The position numbers and the translations under genes were made by a program. Of a stretch of 64,000 nt of DNA, positions 45,100-53,114 are shown piece after piece (position 1 is the first letter of the stretch; each line of letters starts with the position of its first letter). Source of the stretch: CAUPWF01 sp044425815 (GTDB lineage: Bacteria; Bacillota; Clostridia; Lachnospirales; Lachnospiraceae); assembly GCA_044425815.1 (NCBI GenBank), contig JAWXVA010000002.1:1-64000 (forward strand). The letters run 5' to 3'. The notes under the pieces were generated by a model, which was not told where the DNA came from, searched no databases, and was given only the letters and a program-made list of their open reading frames with translations.

Positions 45100-45981
45100 T
45101 TAATCTAATAACGCTAACATTGCAGTATCAATTCCAAATTCAACTGCTAATGCTTCGTAAGTACCATCTTGTACAAATTTCATAATTTCTGCATCTACGA
45201 TATCTCTTAATTCTGTATCTTCTAATCTATAACCTATTGCATATGGCTCAGAATAGAATGCTTCGTCAAGAATAACATACGCGCCCTCTTCTCTTGCTGC
45301 TACTTGATACTCTGCTACACCGATATCAACTGCTACCGCATCTGCTGCACCAGCTTCAAGATTCATAAATGCTGAGTTATAATCTGCGATTTCAATTAGG
45401 CTTCCAAAAGTAGCTGTCAAGTCAGCGCAATCATCACTATTTAATGCTTCTAATGCTGATGAACCAGCCTGAACAATTACATTTACTCCTGCTAAATCTG
45501 CAAGGCTTTCGATTCCAGAGTCTGCAGCAACTACAATTACTTGTGAATTATCCACATAAGGTGCTGACCAAGTGTACATATCTTCTCTTTCTGGTGTCAA
45601 AGAAAATCCATTCCAGATACAGTCAATAGTACCAGATTCTAGTTCCATATCTTTAGAGTCCCAATCAATTGGTTTTGCAACAAATTCCCATCCTAAAGAT
45701 TCACAAACAAGTTTTGCCATTTCAATATCAAAACCTGTATATTCCCCATTATCATCCATATATCCATATGGTGGGTATTCTGCATCAAATCCTACAATCA
45801 ATGTTCTACTTTCTGTTGTAGTATCGTCTGCTACTTCTTCTGCTATTTCTTCAGCTACCGCTTCTTCTGTAATTTCTGTAGTAACTTCTGATGTTGTTTC
45901 TTCTGTTGATGAACCACACCCTACTACTAAAGCAGTTGCTACTAATGTAGCTGCCATTGCACATAATAATCTTTTTTTCAT
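45100..45981 (-). CDS. Amino-acid ABC transporter substrate-binding lipoprotein
   Basis: The 293-residue protein has a lipoprotein signal: KKR, a hydrophobic stretch and the lipobox VVGC near residue 22. A Ser/Thr/Glu-rich linker (about 23-52) leads to the family 3 binding fold, with VGFDAEYPPYGYMDDNGEY near 57, DIEMAKLVCESLG, NGFSLTPEREDMY and VAVDIGVAEYQ. Such proteins bind polar amino acids or cystine; the ligand is not certain. The ATG at 45981 follows GAGGAGG by 6 nt, giving a proper signal peptide; the longer upstream frame is rejected. A strong promoter lies upstream. Confidence 0.93.
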   Translation of the reverse strand: MKKRLLCAMAATLVATALVVGCGSSTEETTSEVTTEITEEAVAEEIAEEVADDTTTESRTLIVGFDAEYPPYGYMDDNGEYTGFDIEMAKLVCESLGWEFVAKPIDWDSKDMELESGTIDCIWNGFSLTPEREDMYTWSAPYVDNSQVIVVAADSGIESLADLAGVNVIVQAGSSALEALNSDDCADLTATFGSLIEIADYNSAFMNLEAGAADAVAVDIGVAEYQVAAREEGAYVILDEAFYSEPYAIGYRLEDTELRDIVDAEIMKFVQDGTYEALAVEFGIDTAMLALLD

Positions 45982-45993
45982 AATATCCTCCTC

Positions 45994-46007
45994 TGTTAAC
46001 GCTTTAA
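45994..46007 (-). promoter_or_regulatory. Possible catabolite-responsive (cre-like) site
   Basis: On the minus strand TTAAAGCGTTAACA matches the CcpA consensus TGWAANCGNTWNCA with one mismatch. It lies between the promoter and start codon of the binding-protein gene, where bound CcpA would block transcription. This is a single-site consensus match only. Confidence 0.35.
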
Positions 46008-46041
46008 TAATTGATTGCTTTACCACGCTAAACTATTGAGT

Positions 46042-46070
46042 ATGATAGCACACTTGTTTTACTATGTCAA
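46042..46070 (-). promoter_or_regulatory. Promoter of the amino-acid ABC operon
   Basis: On the minus strand a perfect TTGACA (46065-46070), a 17-bp spacer and TATCAT (46042-46047) lie about 61 bp upstream of the binding-protein ATG. Confidence 0.75.
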
Positions 46071-46112
46071 CAACACAAAACAAAATAAGTGTTTGTCTAA
46101 AAAAATTAATTA

Positions 46113-46883
46113 TTAGCTCATATTTCCTAATCGATAATTAGTTTTCCATTTCTCTAAAACTTCTTGTGATGGTTTGAAATGCAATGTCGTTTTTACATGT
46201 TCAATTTCTTTTGTAATAATCTCATTCAATTCTTCGAACACTTGGCTTTTTGCTAAAAACAATTTGTAGTCGGTATCATTCATTGCTTTACTAGCTGCAT
46301 ACAAGTAGCTTTTTACTAATATAGGGTCATTACATATTTGGAATGCTTTATCATACATGTCCATCGATTCTTGATATAAAAATGCTCTCCCGAAAGCAGC
46401 ACCTAGGCATGCATAGACTTTCCCATAAAATTGTTCACTAACTGTAGTATCGCGTTCTTCTCGTAATATTGCTTGATATACAAGAATGGCCTCTTCAACT
46501 TCTCCATTTTCCAGAAGGTTGTCCGCTTTATTTTTATTTCGTTCTACAACTTTTTGATCCTTTATTTTCGCTAGTACTTCTTCAATGTAACGAAGCTCAC
46601 TTAAGTTATATATATTAGAATGACGCAGGATCAAACATACGAATTGTTCGCGCCCACAATGATCAAGCAATGCATCTTTTAATTCATCCGCTAAATCGTT
46701 CAGATCCAATTCATTTTTTAACCATCCACAAAACTGTTCGTTCATGATTGTATTATCTATTAAGTATAAATTATGAGTTAGGTAGTAACACAATTCTTCT
46801 AATGTGTATATCTTTTTGTGTACCCTTGTAATCTCATAAGGATTTCTTGCTTTTGTCCTATGACAAAGAATTATGCTCCCCAT
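46113..46883 (-). CDS. TPR-like helical protein, third gene of the Hsp70-like operon
   Basis: I do not recognise this 256-residue protein by name. Its N-terminal half (about 1-115) is helical with several conserved-looking tryptophan and cysteine residues (YYLTHNLYLIDNTIM, CGWLKNELDLNDLADELKD). The second half has TPR-like helix pairs: KADNLLENGEVEEAILVYQAIL near residue 120 and YACLGAAFGRAFLYQESMDMYDKAFQ near 155, with typical A/G/Y/F spacing. No signal peptide or membrane segment is seen. Its ATG overlaps the ATPase gene by 26 bp and has its own GGAGG site, so it is surely co-translated with it. A co-chaperone or adaptor role for the Hsp70-like ATPase is my inference. Confidence 0.75.
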   Translation of the reverse strand: MGSIILCHRTKARNPYEITRVHKKIYTLEELCYYLTHNLYLIDNTIMNEQFCGWLKNELDLNDLADELKDALLDHCGREQFVCLILRHSNIYNLSELRYIEEVLAKIKDQKVVERNKNKADNLLENGEVEEAILVYQAILREERDTTVSEQFYGKVYACLGAAFGRAFLYQESMDMYDKAFQICNDPILVKSYLYAASKAMNDTDYKLFLAKSQVFEELNEIITKEIEHVKTTLHFKPSQEVLEKWKTNYRLGNMS

Positions 46884-48138
46884 AAATTCCTCCTAACTCT
46901 ATTGTTAATTCCGTTTCATAATCAGTAGATTGAAAAAACTCGCCGAACCCAATATCTTTAAATGCTATTCTATAAGAGTAAGAGTCTATCGACATAATAT
47001 CTACTAGTAAGCGTAGCGAATACGATTCTCTCTCAGGAACACCTTCTAAGGACACTTGATGCACTGCCATCTTTCCTTTATAGAGTGATTCAACATGTAA
47101 TTCAATATCTTCTGTATCTTCTAATAATATTTCAAATTGCTTATCACATTCATAAGGGTGCGTTCCCCAAGAAATTAGTGGAAACCAATGTTCTTCATTT
47201 CCATCTCGTATTTTCATTGTGACAGATTCTGTCAGTTTATTTTCATCTATATAAACATAATCTTCACTTGTATGTGTGTATCTTTGGTATGCGCTGTAAC
47301 ATGCACCTTTGCTATATAAATTATTCCCCATGAAAGCTCTTCTGCCATTGCAAAGTACCTTTAATGAATTTGGATACCAATGGTTGTCAAACCCTTCCCC
47401 TGTCAAATAAACTGACGATACCATGCGTTGATCAAATACGTGCTCTACAAACAATTTAAATCTAGCATCCGCTTCTACTGCCTTTTCTCCGTGAAGTATT
47501 GGATAAATTATATCTAACTCTTCTTGGCTAGCAAATGCAATATCATCGACCGTAATAAAAACTGTGTTGTACATTTTTTCAGATTCTATTCTGCGTAACA
47601 TGCATGCTCGAACTTGCTTTTTATCACAATAAAACAATGCAGCTTCATATTGCCATAATTCTTTGGGTTGATTTAGCATGTAGTTACAGAAACTTTCACG
47701 ATAATCTTGCACATATATATTCTCTTTAGAAATCCCCATATGAGAGGCAACGCCTTTTAATACTAATGCAATATCTTCATTAAGTATGGGAACTGTAAAT
47801 ACTATAGCTGCAATGTTTTCAAAACGATCTAATGACATCTTCACAAATCTAGACAATAGCATAATTGCATCGTAAGACTTGTTTTCAAGTATTACTTTTT
47901 CTCGTGCTATACTTCTTCTGATTAATTCATTTGTTAATTTACCTTCATGTAAAATTTCTAATCTCTTCGCATCAATCCCTATTGCCCATGTATTGTTTCT
48001 TTTCCCTATTACCATCGGAATTTGAAAACTCTCTGGCGAAGCTTCGAATGTCTCAGGCTCTCCTAGTTCATTATTATAAAAACTAATTTGACATGAAGTA
48101 TCACTAATATCATATCCTATAATCATACCCTCTTGCAC
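46858..48138 (-). CDS. Hsp70/actin-fold ATPase-like protein (DUF5716-like)
   Basis: The 426-residue protein looks like a shortened, diverged Hsp70. It starts MIIGYDISDTSCQISFYNNE, matching the phosphate-1 loop of the actin/Hsp70 fold. IAAIVFTVPILNED and a second nucleotide-side strand AALFYCDKKQ follow, then SVYLTGEGFDNHWYPNSL with LYSKGACYSAYQ (about 250-290), which resembles the adenosine loop and following helix. The last 110 residues (about 310-426) are beta-rich, like a DnaK substrate-binding beta-sandwich, but the helical lid is missing. The start is GTG at 48138, 7 nt after AAAGGAGG. From memory it matches the lachnospiraceal family DUF5716. Chaperone-type action is inferred. Confidence 0.75.
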   Translation of the reverse strand: MQEGMIIGYDISDTSCQISFYNNELGEPETFEASPESFQIPMVIGKRNNTWAIGIDAKRLEILHEGKLTNELIRRSIAREKVILENKSYDAIMLLSRFVKMSLDRFENIAAIVFTVPILNEDIALVLKGVASHMGISKENIYVQDYRESFCNYMLNQPKELWQYEAALFYCDKKQVRACMLRRIESEKMYNTVFITVDDIAFASQEELDIIYPILHGEKAVEADARFKLFVEHVFDQRMVSSVYLTGEGFDNHWYPNSLKVLCNGRRAFMGNNLYSKGACYSAYQRYTHTSEDYVYIDENKLTESVTMKIRDGNEEHWFPLISWGTHPYECDKQFEILLEDTEDIELHVESLYKGKMAVHQVSLEGVPERESYSLRLLVDIMSIDSYSYRIAFKDIGFGEFFQSTDYETELTIELGGIYGEHNSLS

Positions 48139-48151
48139 TCTACTTCCTCCT

Positions 48152-51100
48152 TTATTCATATGGACTAAACATTTTTCCTGCTAACGCTTCCTCTAATGCA
48201 TATTCCCTCATTAATTCTGTTCTTTTTTCAGGATTACTAATAATATCATTCAATCTTCCAAATTTCCCCATCAATTCGTGTGTTGAATCGATATGATATA
48301 TTTTCTTTTCCCCTTTTATTTCATTATCGTCAAGCGTTTCTTTAAAATAATAACGTAATACTTCATCTTTGAAAACCAAGAATTTTTTCACATAAATTGA
48401 TTCAAATGTAGGGATTAGTACTTCAGATTCGTATTCTACAGAATCTGAACCTTTTGTTTGTAATTGATATATTAATTTAACCTTACCACCCATTTTTGAA
48501 GTATACGTAATCAATGTTTTGTCCCATAATTGAACTTCTCTTAACCAGTCTTCAGCATACTTCATATAAAAATCAAAATATATTTGTTTTTCACATAATT
48601 CTTGCATGCAATGCTTCAGTATATTTTCGTTTTCTGCATCATACTGATTTACAGAAAAATATTTTAACATTGCAATTTTTACTATATCAGGTAATTCTGA
48701 TTTTCTATGAAGCTCATTCATAATAATTTCAACGATTTCAGGAGATAATACTTTGTTTTTAGACACATGTTCTCTTGAAACATAAGCAATATATGCTTCT
48801 TCTAATCTAAAGTAAGCACCATTTAGATAATAATCGACAAAAATTTCATCTTCGCCTACAATTACTTCTGAGAATAACATCTGCGATATAATTCTTTCTG
48901 CCAATTTACTTGTATCTACCTCATAATCTTTTGCTGCAAACCAAATTTCTTTCATATTTCGTGTTGATCCACAGTAAAAATTAGTTAAGTACTCTAGAGT
49001 AACTTTATCATATTCTTCTTTTTTAAATAATTCAAATAAAACATACGTCAAGAAATCCTCTTCCTCAAGATTTTCGGTACGAATTTCTTTTGAACACATA
49101 AGAAGAACTTTGCTTGCGTCGAAGTGATTTAGACCATATTGACGAAGTGTATTCATAGTAAGTGGAATATTCTCTGAGATCACTTCATCTATATCAGAAA
49201 TATTCATCCTCTGTTTACACATTTCAATGTACTTTGTTTCATGAAAAGCGCGTTCAGTTTTATATTTCACTGAGCCCACATAGTGTGTTCCATCAATAGC
49301 TTCCCATACCAACAGTTCTTCTTTTGAATCTAATACAATATATGCTCCTTGTTCCGTATAAGGAACTTTTTGATAAATCCCTCCATCATTTGCTATCACA
49401 AGTGCATATCTTATATTCGGTACTTTTGTAGTAACTAAATACGTGTGACAAATATCATAAATCGCTTTGATTTTCTCTATGTTCATCTCATTTTCAGAAA
49501 TAAAACTACGATAAAGAATACGCAAATTATGGTTGATACGTCTAAGCTCCAATTGTTGAAGTATAAATATCTTAATTGAATCATAATAACATTTGTACAG
49601 TACACTATTTTCTTTTTCATACAAAATAATATTGGCATACAATAGAGCCGCCTTATCTTGATTCAGGTTATTTCCATGAGCAAAATATAGCAATATGGTA
49701 CGCGGTAATTCATCTTCATAGTTGACAGGAATACTTTCCATAAAATACTCAAATAATTTCGCGATTTTAATGTCTTCTTCTACCGCTTTTTTATACCATT
49801 TAAAATAGCGACTACTGGATTCATTCCCTTTAATCAACATCGTACAAATTGCTGTGAGTATCATTGGATCCGGATATAAATCATAGGCATTTTCCAGCAA
49901 GACTAGAATTCTTTTGTCGAAAAATTTTTGTTGGGTTGCAAGATTCGCCATGTAAAGAGCCAGTTCGTTGGATAAGAGCTTATATTTTATTGAAAAACGA
50001 AGTATTTGAATTTCAAATCCTCCCAATTTCTTGAGATTTGTAGACTTAACACTAAAACATTTATAACTTTCCAAATAAAACATCAAATGATTTGCACCTA
50101 AATTGTATTGATTCTCTAACGCATGTTTTCGTTCAAAATAATCATTATAATAAGAATCTACCTGTGTAAGCATGCACAAGATTTTCCATGACTTTGGATT
50201 TTTCAAATACGCTCTCTGTAATTCTTCTACTATCTTCTTCGTATAACTCAATTCTCGTCTTTGAAGAGCTGACAAAAATAGGTAATATGCATCTAATTCA
50301 ACATTTCTTCCCACCGAAAACTTACTGTAACTATATGTCTCTAATATCCAGTGTGCCTCTTCATATTCACCAACTAATACATAAGCATGTGCCTGATATA
50401 ATTTATATTCTTCATTAGCTGGCTCAAGTAATTGTAATTCACTAATAAGCTTCAATACCTTATGTATCCAGTTTTCTTTATTAATCACGCCACTCTCTAA
50501 GCGTAGTACACTCTTTAGAATGTGTGCTGCCAAATAGTCAGCTTTTCTTTTGTCTTCAAAATCGCCAATTGAATTATCTACTTCAATCAAGTAAACTAGC
50601 TTTTCAAAAGCTGTTTCAATGATAATATGACCAAAATTTCTACCGGCATGTAATTGACTATGTTTTATTGTGTATATTAAATTGTATTTCATTCCTACAA
50701 AATCATTTGTAGATAACCATTCTACAGCAGTTTCGATAAAGTCACTATCTGTTGTAACTTTAATTTCTAAATACCCCCAAGTATTCTTACTGATTTCTAA
50801 AACATCATTTTGAATACTATCAATATTTTTATATAGACGTTCCTTTGAATCTAAACTTAAGAATATTTTTTCTTTTTGCTTGATTCCCACTAGGAATTCT
50901 TCTAATCCCAATTCATTTAGATTCCATTTACGCATATGATCATATAAATTTTTAATTTTAGGTTGTTCATATTTAATGATTTCATAAAAATCACGAGACT
51001 TAAAAATTTTCTTAGCTTCATCTGGATATTGATATGCTAATTTTTTAAATCCTCTTAAGTCCTGTATTTTCCCTTGACTAGACATAATATACGGTTTTTC

Positions 51101-51436
51101 GATAATTGCTGAGAAACCTATTTCAAACTCTCCACCGTTACATACAATCGTAAAAATACCACGTTCCACGTGTCCAGGCTTTAATCCTCTTCCATCATAC
51201 TGAAAATGAATTAATACAGGACTTCCTTCAAACCCTTGTTCTTTACATTGCATACGAAAAGAAGATGGATACACCAAGCCACGGATATCTCCATCTAATT
51301 GATTCTCTATCAGAAAACTCCCATTATATATCTCGCCTTCACCAATCTTAAGTGTAAGATTACTCTCTGGAAATATAATATTAGGTTTATTTATTTGAAA
51401 ATCCCCTTTTGAAAAACGTTTGATTTTTTCTTTCAA
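48152..51436 (-). CDS. Very large beta-sandwich plus TPR-solenoid protein (DUF5717-like)
   Basis: This 1094-residue soluble protein has no signal peptide or membrane helix. Residues about 20-115 and 205-290 look like two copies of the same Ig-like beta domain, each with a hydrophobic strand, an LxxG turn and a final (I/L)xxExxxxxLxxxIxV-type strand. A long alpha solenoid (about 310-690) has TPR-like pairs such as YKLYQAHAYVLVGEYEEAHWILE. A beta insert lies near 715-770 (IANDGGIYQKVP), more helices follow, and a beta domain ends near 985-1060. It starts with TTG behind AGAAGGTG and leads the operon with the Hsp70-like ATPase. From memory it resembles DUF5717. It may be a client-binding scaffold; that is inference. 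Confidence 0.75.
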   Translation of the reverse strand: MKEKIKRFSKGDFQINKPNIIFPESNLTLKIGEGEIYNGSFLIENQLDGDIRGLVYPSSFRMQCKEQGFEGSPVLIHFQYDGRGLKPGHVERGIFTIVCNGGEFEIGFSAIIEKPYIMSSQGKIQDLRGFKKLAYQYPDEAKKIFKSRDFYEIIKYEQPKIKNLYDHMRKWNLNELGLEEFLVGIKQKEKIFLSLDSKERLYKNIDSIQNDVLEISKNTWGYLEIKVTTDSDFIETAVEWLSTNDFVGMKYNLIYTIKHSQLHAGRNFGHIIIETAFEKLVYLIEVDNSIGDFEDKRKADYLAAHILKSVLRLESGVINKENWIHKVLKLISELQLLEPANEEYKLYQAHAYVLVGEYEEAHWILETYSYSKFSVGRNVELDAYYLFLSALQRRELSYTKKIVEELQRAYLKNPKSWKILCMLTQVDSYYNDYFERKHALENQYNLGANHLMFYLESYKCFSVKSTNLKKLGGFEIQILRFSIKYKLLSNELALYMANLATQQKFFDKRILVLLENAYDLYPDPMILTAICTMLIKGNESSSRYFKWYKKAVEEDIKIAKLFEYFMESIPVNYEDELPRTILLYFAHGNNLNQDKAALLYANIILYEKENSVLYKCYYDSIKIFILQQLELRRINHNLRILYRSFISENEMNIEKIKAIYDICHTYLVTTKVPNIRYALVIANDGGIYQKVPYTEQGAYIVLDSKEELLVWEAIDGTHYVGSVKYKTERAFHETKYIEMCKQRMNISDIDEVISENIPLTMNTLRQYGLNHFDASKVLLMCSKEIRTENLEEEDFLTYVLFELFKKEEYDKVTLEYLTNFYCGSTRNMKEIWFAAKDYEVDTSKLAERIISQMLFSEVIVGEDEIFVDYYLNGAYFRLEEAYIAYVSREHVSKNKVLSPEIVEIIMNELHRKSELPDIVKIAMLKYFSVNQYDAENENILKHCMQELCEKQIYFDFYMKYAEDWLREVQLWDKTLITYTSKMGGKVKLIYQLQTKGSDSVEYESEVLIPTFESIYVKKFLVFKDEVLRYYFKETLDDNEIKGEKKIYHIDSTHELMGKFGRLNDIISNPEKRTELMREYALEEALAGKMFSPYE

Positions 51437-51460
51437 TCTTACACCTTCTTTTTGTTTTTA

Positions 51461-51488
51461 TTGATTTTTAAAATAATCGAGTTATAAT
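51461..51488 (+). promoter_or_regulatory. Promoter of the CobD-like gene
   Basis: TTGATT (51461-51466), a 16-bp spacer and a perfect TATAAT (51483-51488) lie 74 bp ahead of the ATG at 51562. Its -10 box is 2 bp from the -10 box of the opposite-strand promoter. Confidence 0.65.
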
Positions 51489-51490
51489 GA

Positions 51491-51520
51491 ATTATATCAT
51501 TATTCGATGCATTATGGCAA
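51491..51520 (-). promoter_or_regulatory. Promoter of the DUF5717/Hsp70-like operon
   Basis: On the minus strand TTGCCA (51515-51520), an 18-bp spacer and a perfect TATAAT (51491-51496) direct transcription toward the 1094-residue gene. The two divergent genes therefore share interlocked promoters. Confidence 0.62.
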
Positions 51521-51561
51521 CATGTAATGATAGGTAAGAATAATTCTATTAGGAGAGGTAC

Positions 51562-52647
51562 ATGAACAATAACAACACATTTCACGGAAGTGACTTAGAA
51601 AAAATTTCAAAATTATATAATATACCACAAACAAATATTATAAATTTCGCAGCAAATGTCAATCCGCTGGGGATTTCAGACACTTTAAAAAAGGGACTAG
51701 CAGCTAACCTAGACATAATGTCTCAATATCCTGATCGCGATTACGTTAAGTTACGTCACATAATAAGTAACTATTGTGGCGCTGATATTGAACATATCAT
51801 AGTAGGTAATGGATCTACCGAGTTAATTTCATTACTTATTTCTAATATAAAAGCAAAAAAAGCCCTATTATTAGGTCCTACATATTCAGAATATGAAAAA
51901 GAACTAGATTTAGTCGGTTGTTCTTTAGAAGAATTTCGGTTGACTGCTTCTAATAATTTCAAGCTTGATGAGACGTTATTATTCGAAACACTATCTAATG
52001 GGTTTGATTTCTTAATTTTATGTAATCCGAATAATCCCACGGGGTCCGCTCTTACGACGAGTCAACTTGATTCTTTGCTGAAATACTGTGATTCAAATAA
52101 TATTTTTGTAATGATTGATGAAACCTATATTGAATTTGCAAGTGAAATAAATCACTATAGTGCTATCCCCTTATGTCGAGAATATGAAAACCTGATGGTT
52201 CTACGTGGGATATCAAAATTTTTTGCAGCGCCTGGACTACGCATGGGGTATGGAATAACTAGCAATACATCACTGCTTTCATACTTGAAAAAACATCAAA
52301 ACCCATGGTCATTAAATAGTATTGCAGAGTTTGCAGGAGAACTATTATTTACGGATACTGAATATATTGAAACTACACGTACTCTGATTTCAAAAGAGCG
52401 TGAAAAATGTTATAGATATTTTGAGAATACTAAGGAATATAAAGTTTTCCCAACGCAAGCAAACTTTATATTGGTACAACTATTAAACCCAAGTCACACG
52501 GCAAATGGTGTATTTGAACGTTGTATTAGAGAAGGTCTTATGATACGTAATTGCAATTCTTTCTTCCATGGAGATGGTGAATTTATAAGATTTTGTCTTA
52601 TGAATCCTGCAGATAATGATAAACTGCTTGATTGTATAAGAATTTAA
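51562..52647 (+). CDS. CobD/HisC-like class I/II PLP enzyme
   Basis: The 361-residue protein is a fold-type I PLP enzyme close to threonine-phosphate decarboxylase (CobD) and histidinol-phosphate aminotransferase (HisC). The start TFHGSDLEKISKLYNI resembles the HGG(D/N) start of CobD. FAANVNPLGIS near residue 28, NGSTELISLL near 80, CNPNNPTGSAL near 155, DETYIEF near 180 and the PLP lysine in LRGISKFFAAPGLRMGYG (near 213) follow, with the C-terminal IRFCLMNPADN carrying the substrate arginine. No cobalamin or histidine gene is nearby, so the substrate remains open. An AGGAGAGG site precedes the ATG. Confidence 0.82.
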   Translation: MNNNNTFHGSDLEKISKLYNIPQTNIINFAANVNPLGISDTLKKGLAANLDIMSQYPDRDYVKLRHIISNYCGADIEHIIVGNGSTELISLLISNIKAKKALLLGPTYSEYEKELDLVGCSLEEFRLTASNNFKLDETLLFETLSNGFDFLILCNPNNPTGSALTTSQLDSLLKYCDSNNIFVMIDETYIEFASEINHYSAIPLCREYENLMVLRGISKFFAAPGLRMGYGITSNTSLLSYLKKHQNPWSLNSIAEFAGELLFTDTEYIETTRTLISKEREKCYRYFENTKEYKVFPTQANFILVQLLNPSHTANGVFERCIREGLMIRNCNSFFHGDGEFIRFCLMNPADNDKLLDCIRI

Positions 52648-52656
52648 TTCAAATCA

Positions 52657-52697
52657 AAAAGGGGCAAATTCTGATGAATTTGCCCCTTTTACTTCTT
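52657..52697 (+). terminator. Terminator after the CobD-like gene
   Basis: A perfect 15-bp stem (AAAAGGGGCAAATTC, loop TGAT, GAATTTGCCCCTTTT; 52657-52671 with 52676-52690) is followed by a pyrimidine-rich run. It starts 10 bp after the stop codon and may serve the convergent cupin gene as well. Confidence 0.9.
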
Positions 52698-52730
52698 ATT
52701 TACGCTTCTTATTTACGCTTCTTATTTACA
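52692..52730. repeat. 13-bp tandem repeat, three copies
   Basis: CTTCTTATTTACG occurs twice (52692-52704, 52705-52717) and then as CTTCTTATTTACA (52718-52730), followed by a decayed CTTTTTA. It fills the gap between a terminator and the cupin stop codon and looks like a small minisatellite made by slippage. It is non-coding. Confidence 0.85.
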
Positions 52731-52746
52731 CTTTTTAATCACATTA

Positions 52747-53088
52747 TTATTTTTGGATCAATGCTATGAATTTTATTTCTGTATTTCCTGTGTTTCTAAG
52801 CCCATGAGAACCACCATCTTCACAAAACAATACATCACCTGTTTTTACTTCGTACGAAGTATCATTATCATAATATATTCCAGATCCTTGTTGAATATAG
52901 TAAGTCTCTGTATTGCCTGTATGTGTGTGACATCCTAAAAATGCGCCTACTTCAATTGTTACTTCTGCAAACAGTCCGCATCCAGTTTTCTTTTGCTCAT
53001 CTGTAATCAAATGTTCAATCTTGACAATGCCTTCTCCACCTTGAGCTTTTTCTATAACATCAACTTTACGTTCCCCTACTCTTGTCAT
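52747..53088 (-). CDS. Small cupin-domain protein
   Basis: The 113-residue protein is a single cupin beta barrel. Motif 1 reads GCHTHTGNTETYYIQQGSG near residues 52-70 (two histidines and a glutamate as metal ligands), and motif 2 reads GDVLFCEDGGSHGLRNTGN near 84-102 with the final histidine. Such proteins act as small isomerases, oxygenases or sugar-binding proteins; the role cannot be told. It lies 26 bp after carB on the same strand, so it is probably read through from carAB. Confidence 0.9.
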   Translation of the reverse strand: MTRVGERKVDVIEKAQGGEGIVKIEHLITDEQKKTGCGLFAEVTIEVGAFLGCHTHTGNTETYYIQQGSGIYYDNDTSYEVKTGDVLFCEDGGSHGLRNTGNTEIKFIALIQK

Positions 53089-53114
53089 CCTCTGTTCCTC
53101 CTACAATAAATTGA

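Noticed and set aside
45572..46039. A 155-codon plus-strand open frame opposite the binding-protein gene
   Set aside because: Ser/Val repeats mirror the Glu/Thr-rich linker on the other strand, so it is a shadow of the lipoprotein gene.
52692..52730. Possible CRISPR-like repeat
   Set aside because: The copies are directly adjacent with no spacers and only 13 bp long, and no cas gene is present.
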